Assembly: GCA_016177145.1 (NCBI GenBank)
Contig: JACOVV010000032.1
Coordinates: forward strand, 1-13,275
Reading direction: 5' to 3'
DNA length: 13,275 nt
Source: Candidatus Omnitrophota bacterium
GTDB lineage: Bacteria; Omnitrophota; Gorgyraeia; JACOVV01
Shown: piece after piece, positions 5,881-12,087 of the stretch
Layout of the letters: the number at the start of each line of letters is the position of its first letter
Position numbering within the stretch: the stretch's first letter is position 1
Notes under the pieces: model-generated
Database searches by the model: none
Told to the model about the DNA's origin: nothing
The model's input: the letters and a program-made list of their open reading frames with translations, nothing else
Translations under genes and position numbers: made by a program

Positions 5881-8115
5881 CTAAAATTTCTTCTCGACTC
5901 CCGCCGTAAACGTAAACGGTTTCCCAGGCCTTGGCCCGATCGGGTGCCTGGCCACCATGTACTCTCGATCAAATACGTTATCCAGATTCACAAAGAATGT
6001 GTCATTCTCGGTCATCTTGTAGTGAGCTGAAAGATCCAGAGTCCAGATGGCGTCTGTTTTCCCGACGTTGGAATTCGGCGTTCCTGTTCCATTGACCCCT
6101 TCATTCTGATTGGAGGTATTGCTGGCCGTCGTGAAAGTCTCATCCACAAAAATGAGATCGGCAGAGAGGTCCCATTTCGTAAATCCTAAACCGGTCCCGA
6201 ACTGGAACTGATACTCCGGAATGTAGGGGACTTTTTTCCCTTTTGTCCCGAAGCTGAATGTCGTGGCATCGTCGCTCTCTGTAGCGCTGCTCGCGTCACT
6301 TTGCAATTCCGCGTCGGTGTAGGTGAAGGAGAGGCGATAGGGATTGCTGAAGCTCCAGTTTCTGGCCAGTCCCAGGTCATACTCTGCCAGGTACTCCACT
6401 CCTAGACTGCTCACTTCTCCTACATTTTGGGTGGCGGCTGTTCCTCCTCCTCCGACGTTGTCCACAACGATCAAATCATTGAAGCCGGTGTAGAAGAAGA
6501 TCGCTTCAGTACTAAATCCCCGTTGATTGTTATACCGCGCTCCTAATTCAGTGCCGATACTGGTCTCTTCGTGAATGCCGCTGCGCACAAAATCTCGCGG
6601 AGCGGGAACTGAAAACCCGCGGTGCACTCCGCCGAAGAGCGACCAGGAGTCGCTGAGCCGATACTGAGCGCCCGCCCCGCCGGCCAAGACGTCGAGGGTT
6701 TTACTGCCGCTGGCGGTGACTCGCTGCGGATCGGTTCCGGTGGTGTCATAATCACGGTATGAATAGTCAATACTTTCGTAACGGATCCCCGGAAGAAAAG
6801 TCCAGGCGTCTTTCTTGATTTCATCCTGGAGGAAGAACGCCAAGGCATTGGCATCTTCGCGCCGATTGCCGGCGCTGCCTGATCCCCAGGCCGTTTCATT
6901 CCTTGCGGTAATCGCCCCGTTGGCATCCTGGGTAAAATTGACGTTCCGCTGGAACCGCCTGACCCGATCCCAATGATATCGAGTTCCAAATTCCAAATGA
7001 TTCGTCCAATCGCTCAAAGGGAAATCATATCCCAACACCGACTCGACGCCGCTCAACCAGTAATCCCGGTTGTTGTCACGATAGGGTAAAGTCCCCGCCG
7101 CTTCTCCCTTCCATAACGCCCGCGTCTGGTCATCTGATAAATCTCTCCCCCCCCCATTGAGCTTAAACCAGTCGCGATGGAATTTGTTGTAGTAGCCGGT
7201 GGTTGTTAATTTCAGACCGGGTTTTAGTTCTATCGCGTGCTGCAGAGAACTGCGGAAGTGATTGGAATCGAAGTGATCGAAACGAGAAGCGGGATACCGT
7301 TGGTAAGGATTATCGCTGAAATCATCGTCAAAGAGTCCCATATAAGTTTCATCCGATTCATGATCGGTATATCCTAGTTTTAACTGAAACTTCTGATCCA
7401 AACTTGTTTCCGGTTCCCATGACAGTTTCAAAGTCGAGTCGCTATTTTCAAAGCCGGTCTCATCCCGGTTAGAGATCCCCGGTTTTTCATTGATCGTCTT
7501 GAAGCCATCGGTGCTGCGGAAGTAGTGCTCCACCAGATACCCCACCTTCCCGAAGGAGGTATTGAGTGTATCCCCAAGATAGCCGTGCGCCCGCGCGTCA
7601 AAATTGGAACCGCCGCTCCCTTTCAAATACATTTGCCGCTCTTGTGGTATCGGAGTAGAGAGATAATTAATCACGCCCCCCGTCGTGTGCGGACCGTATT
7701 TCACCTGGCTGGTCCCTTTTAACACTTCGATCCCGCTCATTCGTCCGGTCGTCGGCGAATAGTAAGCGGCCGGCGCGGAATAAGGCGCAGGCGCTGTCAG
7801 AATCCCGTCCTCCATGATCGTGACTTTCTGGCTTCGCCCGGGATCCACTCCTCTTAAGCTGATGTTGGGAAACTGTCCGTAACCCTCTTCATCACGGACA
7901 TAAACCCCCGGGACTTGGCGCAAAAGTTTTCCGACATCATCATAACTATGTTCACGAATCTGGTCTTGGTCAATGTAGGCGGCCGAACCGGGAAGGGTCT
8001 GCGCCCGTTCTTTGGATCCGACCACGGTGACTTCTTCTAAGGAAGTGACTTCCGCCATCGCGGGTGAACCGATGAACATCATCAACCACCCAAGTAATGC
8101 CGCAAAAAAACCCAT
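5881..8115 (-). CDS. FecA-like TonB-dependent outer-membrane siderophore/ferric-chelate receptor
   Basis: 744 residues. A signal peptide (1-21, ending SPAMA) is followed by a TonB box (EVTVVG, 28-33), a plug domain to about residue 160 and a 22-strand-type barrel ending in Phe (VEKKF). The plug motifs ISLRGVDPGRSQKVTIMEDG (85-104), APAPYSAPAAYYSP (108-121) and VKYGPHTTGGVINY (138-151) resemble FecA-type ferric citrate receptors. The FRAP and NPNL motifs of typical haem receptors are not seen; the matching barrel region reads GFSVPAPRDFV. Start: AAGGAG seven bases before the ATG. It follows tonB by 104 bp and precedes the FTR1 permease by 10 bp. The coding strand has nine consecutive G at 7147-7155 (residues 321-323). 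Ligand is uncertain: ferric citrate or another ferric chelate. Confidence 0.9.
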   Translation of the reverse strand: MGFFAALLGWLMMFIGSPAMAEVTSLEEVTVVGSKERAQTLPGSAAYIDQDQIREHSYDDVGKLLRQVPGVYVRDEEGYGQFPNISLRGVDPGRSQKVTIMEDGILTAPAPYSAPAAYYSPTTGRMSGIEVLKGTSQVKYGPHTTGGVINYLSTPIPQERQMYLKGSGGSNFDARAHGYLGDTLNTSFGKVGYLVEHYFRSTDGFKTINEKPGISNRDETGFENSDSTLKLSWEPETSLDQKFQLKLGYTDHESDETYMGLFDDDFSDNPYQRYPASRFDHFDSNHFRSSLQHAIELKPGLKLTTTGYYNKFHRDWFKLNGGGRDLSDDQTRALWKGEAAGTLPYRDNNRDYWLSGVESVLGYDFPLSDWTNHLEFGTRYHWDRVRRFQRNVNFTQDANGAITARNETAWGSGSAGNRREDANALAFFLQDEIKKDAWTFLPGIRYESIDYSYRDYDTTGTDPQRVTASGSKTLDVLAGGAGAQYRLSDSWSLFGGVHRGFSVPAPRDFVRSGIHEETSIGTELGARYNNQRGFSTEAIFFYTGFNDLIVVDNVGGGGTAATQNVGEVSSLGVEYLAEYDLGLARNWSFSNPYRLSFTYTDAELQSDASSATESDDATTFSFGTKGKKVPYIPEYQFQFGTGLGFTKWDLSADLIFVDETFTTASNTSNQNEGVNGTGTPNSNVGKTDAIWTLDLSAHYKMTENDTFFVNLDNVFDREYMVARHPIGPRPGKPFTFTAGVEKKF

Positions 8116-8179
8116 AGTATGACTCCTTAATTATCTTGAACGAAGATTGTTAGCTGGAGAGTATTTTTACTTTTTGTTT

Positions 8180-8209
8180 GCCGCCCCTCCCTGGCTATTC
8201 AAAGGCGGC
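8180..8209 (-). repeat. Hairpin element, copy A
   Basis: GCCGCC (8180-8185) pairs perfectly with GGCGGC (8204-8209) around an 18-base loop. The minus-strand loop and flanks share GCCTTTRAAYAGCCAGGGA with copy B at 4672-4703. It lies 10 bp after the tonB stop and about 65 bases before the receptor start, in a 104-bp gap with no gene. An A-rich rather than U-rich tract follows on the minus strand, which argues against a rho-independent terminator. Confidence 0.6.
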
Positions 8210-8219
8210 GTTGAATTCA

Positions 8220-8807
8220 CTACCGGTTCACGATTTTGAACTGAACCGGAATTCGAACCTGGCTTCGGATAGCGATCGTCCCAACTTTTGCCGGCGTAAA
8301 TTTCCATTTTCTGACCGCCTCAAGAGCGGCTTGATCCAAAATAGCGTAGCCCGATGATCTCTCGACACGAACCTCTAAGGGATCGCCCCCAGCGCTGACC
8401 TCCACTAAAAGCACTAATCTCCCTTGAATATTCTTCAACAACGCCGCCCTTGGATAACGAGGGGCTGGGTTATCGGTATAATCGGCTGAGCTTTTCTCGA
8501 CTCCACTGCTTTCAAGAGAGACCAGAGGAGTCATTTTTGGCGTCTCCTCCCTAACTTCTTTTTTATTGACCTCGATTGGCTTCAAGCTGGGCTCTACCGT
8601 TGGTTCTGCCTTTGGAGTGATTTCCTTCTTATCTTCCGGTTTTTTGATCTCTTTTGACTTTGGTTCTTCTAAGAAGACCACTCGAATTCGATTCTCCCCT
8701 GTCATCACAGGGACAGAGGGAGGTTCCAATGTTAAAAACGCCGGCGCGGCCAATAGCCCCACATGAACCGCTCCTGAGAATAACAATCCCCAATAAAACC
8801 GCTTCAT
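8220..8807 (-). CDS. tonB: TonB energy-transducing protein
   Basis: 195 residues. One N-terminal membrane helix (about 5-25) contains S11-x3-H15, the spacing of the functional Ser/His pair in the E. coli TonB anchor. A periplasmic linker rich in Lys, Glu and Pro (about 45-95) follows, then a TonB C-terminal domain (about 110-193) with APRYPRAALLKNIQGRLVLL, and SSGYAILDQAALEAVRKWKF towards the end. The start overlaps the exbD stop in an ATGA junction. It couples the inner-membrane ExbB-ExbD motor to the outer-membrane receptor encoded next. Confidence 0.95.
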   Translation of the reverse strand: MKRFYWGLLFSGAVHVGLLAAPAFLTLEPPSVPVMTGENRIRVVFLEEPKSKEIKKPEDKKEITPKAEPTVEPSLKPIEVNKKEVREETPKMTPLVSLESSGVEKSSADYTDNPAPRYPRAALLKNIQGRLVLLVEVSAGGDPLEVRVERSSGYAILDQAALEAVRKWKFTPAKVGTIAIRSQVRIPVQFKIVNR

Positions 8808-9235
8808 GGTTTAGACTCCGGTTCCACGGTAAAAACCACTTCTCCAATCCCATTCTGCCGCACAAAATCGAGGACCCCCATCACTTTTTCGTGGGTCGTT
8901 CCTTTATCGGCGTTAAGAACCACCATCCCATCCTTATGCTGTTGGCGAAACTGTCTCAGTCTTTGAAGGAGTTCACTCTCGCTGACGGGCGCTTTATCAG
9001 CAAAAACTTTCCCTTCCTGGTTGACGGTCAAATAAAGTGATTCTTTTTTCTCTTCTTTGAGAGATTCACCCGTTTGGGCCTTTGCCAAATTCACAAAGAT
9101 CCCCCGCTGCACCACCATGGACATCGTCACGTAGATGAAGAAGCAGAGAAGCAGAAACATGCAGTCCATGAGAGGAATCATTTCCACTCTGGCTTTCTGC
9201 GCGTTCATTTTGTTTCGCCATCGGCCGTAGGGCAT
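8804..9235 (-). CDS. exbD: Biopolymer transport protein ExbD
   Basis: 143 residues from the ATG at 9235. This start is fused to the exbB stop as TGATG; GTG at 9238 and a later ATG at 9208 are alternatives. The motif VEMIPLMDCMFLLLCFF (17-33) is the ExbD/TolR membrane helix with the essential proton-pathway Asp at position 24. A periplasmic domain follows, with LYLTVNQEGKVFADKAPVSE and VVLNADKGTTHEKVMGVLD typical of ExbD. It ends in an ATGA overlap with tonB. Confidence 0.95.
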   Translation of the reverse strand: MPYGRWRNKMNAQKARVEMIPLMDCMFLLLCFFIYVTMSMVVQRGIFVNLAKAQTGESLKEEKKESLYLTVNQEGKVFADKAPVSESELLQRLRQFRQQHKDGMVVLNADKGTTHEKVMGVLDFVRQNGIGEVVFTVEPESKP

Positions 9236-9855
9236 CACGGCTCTCCATGTTTTTTTTGCTGATACTGTGCGTACAAGATTTCAAACTCATACGCGTATTT
9301 CTCTAATCGAAACGCGAAACGTTCTGTTTGTGATAGAAAAAAGTTGTACGCGATAATACTCGGCATCGCGATCGCGAGCCCCGCCGCGGTTGTGATCAAC
9401 GCTTGAGCAATACCGACACTGACCGCCTGTGGGTCCGCGATACTGGTTTGTCCCAGTAAATCGAATGACTGGATGATACCGGTGACCGTACCGAAAATTC
9501 CTAAGAGTGGTGACAAAGTGATTACCGTATCAATCGCCCGAAGCCCTCTTTGGGTCATCTCGACCGCACGGTCGACTTCCAGCCCCAGTGCGTCATGCAG
9601 GACCCTCTCTCCATGCCCCAGAGACGCGGTCAGAACTTTCACGACAGAATCGGGGGATTCCTCTCCCTGTTTGAGCATCTCTTTTAAACGTCCATGACGC
9701 AGATGCTCCAAGAATTGATCTAAATTTTTGGAACTAAACCGTCTTTTTTGCTGCCACCAGAAAAGAGACCGCTCCGCGATAAACGCCACTGCCAGGAACG
9801 AGCAGACCAGCAATGGAACCATCACCGGCCCTCCCTTTTGGATGAATTCGATCAC
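9235..9855 (-). CDS. exbB: Biopolymer transport protein ExbB (MotA/TolQ/ExbB family)
   Basis: 206 residues starting at GTG 9855, with GAAGGG six bases upstream and the family N-terminus MIEFIQKGGPVMVPLLVCSF. Three membrane segments are visible: about 8-27, 108-130 and 148-173. The signatures TLSPLLGIFGTVTGIIQSF (113-131) and VGIAQALITTAAGLAIAMPS (147-166) are those of canonical ExbB. It is the first gene of exbB-exbD-tonB-receptor-FTR1 and lies 66 bp after the fur stop, with a Fur box in between. It can be told from the divergent ExbB-like gene at 3313-3930 by its much closer match to the family. Confidence 0.95.
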   Translation of the reverse strand: MIEFIQKGGPVMVPLLVCSFLAVAFIAERSLFWWQQKRRFSSKNLDQFLEHLRHGRLKEMLKQGEESPDSVVKVLTASLGHGERVLHDALGLEVDRAVEMTQRGLRAIDTVITLSPLLGIFGTVTGIIQSFDLLGQTSIADPQAVSVGIAQALITTAAGLAIAMPSIIAYNFFLSQTERFAFRLEKYAYEFEILYAQYQQKKHGEP

Positions 9856-9876
9856 TTTTTGCCCTTCTCATTTTTG

Positions 9877-9899
9877 ATTATGAGACTCATTCTCATAAT
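9877..9899 (-). promoter_or_regulatory. Fur box(es) upstream of exbB
   Basis: A 23-bp inverted repeat, ATTATGAGA-N5-TCTCATAAT. A second, offset palindrome centred at 9885 (ATGAGACTCAT) shares the TGAGACTCA core of the other two boxes. Two overlapping registers suggest that more than one Fur dimer binds. The minus-strand CATAAT at 9885-9880 is a reasonable -10, but no good -35 lies 16-18 bases upstream. Transcription may also run in from fur. Confidence 0.8.
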
Positions 9900-9921
9900 T
9901 CCATTCGAGAAAAATTCCTTC

Positions 9922-10416
9922 TTAGAACTTGATCTTAAACTCGCGCTCCTTTTCTTTTGTTTTTCCCTGCCGGCACCGGACGCAGGTCCCGTACATTTTA
10001 TGGCTGTGGGACGCGATCGTGAAATTGTATTTTCTGGCGACCTTCTCTTGAAGTTCTTCAATCGCCGGATTTTCAAACTCGGTAATTTTGCCGCACTCAA
10101 GACAAATCAAATGATCGTGGTGGTGATGTCCCACCATCTGTTCGTAGTAGAGCTTCCCCTGCTCGAAATCCCTCGGTTCGATTAACCGGCTCTGCGTCAA
10201 TAATTGCAGAGTGCGGTAAACCGTCGCTTTGGAAGCCGTTCTGTCCTTTTTATGGACCCGCGCCCAAAGATCATCCGCCGTGAAATGCCCTCTAACCGCG
10301 AGCGCCTCTTTGACGACAACCTCTCTTGGACGCGTAATCTTCATCCCCTTTTCCTTTAGGAATTCCTCAAACCCTCCCCAGGGGTTTTGCTTGTCAATAC
10401 TGATATTGAGTCTCAT
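9922..10416 (-). CDS. fur: Fur-family ferric uptake regulator
   Basis: 164 residues from the ATG at 10416. The winged-helix DNA-binding part starts with FEEFLKEKGMKITRPREVV (16-34) and has recognition-helix region ASKATVYRTLQLL (61-73). The metal-binding part has GHHHHDHLICLECGKITEFE (96-115), His137/His139 and C145-x2-C148, giving the HHHHDH iron-sensing cluster and a CxxC...CxxC structural zinc site. HHHHDHLIC favours Fur proper over Zur or PerR. The start is a decision: ATG 10416 has no Shine-Dalgarno but coincides with the predicted transcription start. ATG 10344 has AAGGA seven bases upstream but would remove the first helix. TTG 10452 lies in the -35 element and is unlikely. The protein presumably represses its own gene, exbB and hemP when iron is sufficient. 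Confidence 0.92.
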   Translation of the reverse strand: MRLNISIDKQNPWGGFEEFLKEKGMKITRPREVVVKEALAVRGHFTADDLWARVHKKDRTASKATVYRTLQLLTQSRLIEPRDFEQGKLYYEQMVGHHHHDHLICLECGKITEFENPAIEELQEKVARKYNFTIASHSHKMYGTCVRCRQGKTKEKEREFKIKF

Positions 10417-10426
10417 TATCAGTATT
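10396..10426 (-). promoter_or_regulatory. Fur box overlapping the fur start codon (autoregulation)
   Basis: A 31-bp palindrome centred at 10411 with arms AATACTGATA and TATCAGTATT and inner core TGAGTCTCA; only one base pair of the 15 per arm fails. Minus-strand positions 10420-10402 read GATAATGAGACTCAATATC, matching the Fur consensus GATAATGATAATCATTATC at 15 of 19 positions. It covers the last half of the -10, the predicted +1 and the first codons of fur. Confidence 0.85.
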
Positions 10427-10452
10427 ATAATAAAACAGATGCCGGCTGTCAA
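10424..10452 (-). promoter_or_regulatory. Consensus sigma-70 promoter of fur
   Basis: TTGACA (10452-10447), exactly 17 bases, then TATAAT (10429-10424): a perfect 12/12 match to the sigma-70 consensus. The -35 lies in the 3' arm of the hairpin that ends lpxD. The predicted start of transcription, six or seven bases past the -10, falls at 10417-10416, on or next to the A of the fur ATG. Confidence 0.85.
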
Positions 10453-10473
10453 GTTTTTTCAGCCGGCTTTTTT
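10441..10473. terminator. Hairpin terminator at the lpxD 3' end
   Basis: GCCGGCTG (10441-10448) pairs perfectly with CAGCCGGC (10460-10467) around an 11-base loop. On the plus strand six T follow (10468-10473), an ideal rho-independent terminator in the antisense direction. On the minus strand, the direction of lpxD, the tail is the weaker ATCTGTTTTATT, so it may end lpxD transcripts only partly. The lpxD stop codon lies at the edge of the first arm. Confidence 0.7.
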
Positions 10474-11535
10474 GCGCTGCGCCTCCCAGGGGGCTTGCCC
10501 GTTCAATTTGATTTCCAGTTCTTCAATCCGTTTCTGAAGCCGTTCGACCGTTTTCAACAACTCGGGCAGGCGTTGGAGCGCCGCGTTCAGCCGTTTCGCC
10601 TGCATGTGCGGCTTCGCGGGATACCCGGAGACACAAGTATTCTCCGGAACCGATTTGGTGACACCCGCCTGGGCGGCGATTACGGCGTTATCCCCTATCG
10701 TGATATGCCCCACAATTCCCGATTGCCCCGCCAGAGTGACGTTGTTTCCGATTTCCGTGCTTCCGGAAATTCCTGTCTGCGAGACAATGACCGAATGTTC
10801 CCCAACCACGACGTTATGCGCGATCTGGACAAGATTGTCAATTTTTGTCCCTTTTTTAATCCAAGTTTTGTCAAACCGCGCGCGGTCAATCGTAACGTTG
10901 GATCCGATCTCAACGTCATCTTCAATCACAACCGTTCCTATCTGCGGTATTTTGTGGTGAACCCCTTTGACCGTGGAAAAACCAAAACCATCGCTTCCGA
11001 TAACGCTTCCACTGTGGATAACCACACGGTTTCCGATCTTAACTCTTTCCCGGATCGTCACGTGAGGATAAATCAAACAGTCCTCTCCTATCCTGGCATG
11101 GTGTCCCACATACACCCCCATGTCAATAACGGTCCGGTCGCCAATAACGGCGTGATCATCCACCATCGCGTAAGGCTCAATGGCCACCCCTTTCCCCAGG
11201 ACCACTTCTTTGCCGATCACGGCGGTCGGATGGATTCCCTTTGGTCGCCTGACTTCATTGGGAGCGATTAACTGGACCATCTTGGCGAAAGCAAGGGAAG
11301 GATTTTCGGCGCGGATAATGGGCCGCGAAGACTCTTTGACATCGTAAGAAGTGATAATGGCGCTTGCTTTGGTCTGCTGCATCAAGGGAAGGTATTTCGG
11401 GTTCGCCAGAAAAGTAATATCCCCTTCCCTGGCTTCTTTGATCCCGGAAATCCCCGTGATCACAATATCTCCATCACCGATCACTTCTCCCCCAATGAGA
11501 CTCGCAATCTCCCGGAGGTTCTTCCTGATCGGCAT
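10459..11535 (-). CDS. lpxD: UDP-3-O-acylglucosamine N-acyltransferase LpxD
   Basis: 358 residues from ATG 11535 (E. coli LpxD has 341). It adds the N-linked 3-hydroxyacyl chain to UDP-3-O-acylglucosamine in lipid A synthesis. The N-terminal uridine-binding domain (MPIRKNLREIASLIGGEV, and GDITFLANPKYL) is followed by a long run of hexapeptide repeats forming the left-handed beta-helix (about 100-305). GSDGFGF (180-186) is a family motif, and the catalytic His is His240 in QIAHNV, against His239 in E. coli, which supports this start. An in-frame ATG at 11577 would overlap skp by 29 nt. The C-terminus is a predicted amphipathic coiled coil (LLKTVERLQKRIEELEIKL). It is 13 bp downstream of skp. 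fabZ and lpxA do not follow. Confidence 0.96.
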   Translation of the reverse strand: MPIRKNLREIASLIGGEVIGDGDIVITGISGIKEAREGDITFLANPKYLPLMQQTKASAIITSYDVKESSRPIIRAENPSLAFAKMVQLIAPNEVRRPKGIHPTAVIGKEVVLGKGVAIEPYAMVDDHAVIGDRTVIDMGVYVGHHARIGEDCLIYPHVTIRERVKIGNRVVIHSGSVIGSDGFGFSTVKGVHHKIPQIGTVVIEDDVEIGSNVTIDRARFDKTWIKKGTKIDNLVQIAHNVVVGEHSVIVSQTGISGSTEIGNNVTLAGQSGIVGHITIGDNAVIAAQAGVTKSVPENTCVSGYPAKPHMQAKRLNAALQRLPELLKTVERLQKRIEELEIKLNGQAPWEAQRKKAG

Positions 11536-11548
11536 CAAGCCGTTTCGG

Positions 11549-12076
11549 TTATTTCTTCTTACTGTTGTATCGCTCATTGAGAAGTTGAATGATTTGGGTG
11601 GTCACGTCCATTTCCTGACGCCCATAAAGCAATACCCGGTCATTCAGGATCATGCTGAAACCGTTTTTATCTCCATACTCGCCGATCAATTCGTCAATCT
11701 CCTTAAGGATATCTCTTACGATGCTGTCCCTCTCCCGCCTGAGTTCATCTCTGACTTTAGAATCGAAATCCTGCAAGTCTCTCAGCGTTTGGTCCATTTC
11801 AGTCTGTTTTTTTCTGCGGGCTTCCTCGCTGAGCAGTTCCATTTCATCTTTCAACTTCTTGACGGCTGCCACTTTTTTTTCTCGCTCCTGCTGCTTAGCT
11901 TCTCCTTTTTTTTCCATAACGCTGTCCGCATCCTTGGTTTTTTGATAACTGTCGAAGGCCTTAGCCACATCGACAAAACCGACGCGGTTTTCTACAGCGG
12001 CAAACGCCTGACCGGCCGAAGCGACAAAAATTAAAAAACCCACCCACTGACAAACGCTTTTGAAATTGTTCTCCAT
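11549..12076 (-). CDS. skp: Periplasmic outer-membrane protein chaperone Skp/OmpH
   Basis: 175 residues. A signal peptide (1-26, ending AGQAFA) is followed by NRVGFVDVAKAFDSYQKTKD, the family's first beta strand and turn. A long, highly charged coiled-coil region (about 55-130) follows, and a short C-terminal segment (FSMILNDRVLLYGRQEMDVT) packs back into the trimer body. Skp trimers hold unfolded outer-membrane proteins in the periplasm and deliver them to BamA. The start has AAAGGAG four bases upstream and lies 11 bp after the bamA stop. The bamA-skp-lpxD order is widely conserved. Confidence 0.95.
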   Translation of the reverse strand: MENNFKSVCQWVGFLIFVASAGQAFAAVENRVGFVDVAKAFDSYQKTKDADSVMEKKGEAKQQEREKKVAAVKKLKDEMELLSEEARRKKQTEMDQTLRDLQDFDSKVRDELRRERDSIVRDILKEIDELIGEYGDKNGFSMILNDRVLLYGRQEMDVTTQIIQLLNERYNSKKK

Positions 12077-12087
12077 TGGACTCCTTT

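Noticed and set aside
10426..10431. Plus-strand TATAAT suggesting a divergent promoter
   Set aside because: It arises because ATTATAAT is self-complementary; no good -35 lies at 16-18 bp spacing, and any transcript would run straight into the hairpin terminator at 10441-10473.
10387..11271. Long plus-strand open frame of 294 codons antisense to lpxD
   Set aside because: It is a mirror of the lpxD hexapeptide-repeat coding sequence; the predicted protein has no recognisable family, and the minus strand encodes a complete LpxD with its catalytic His.
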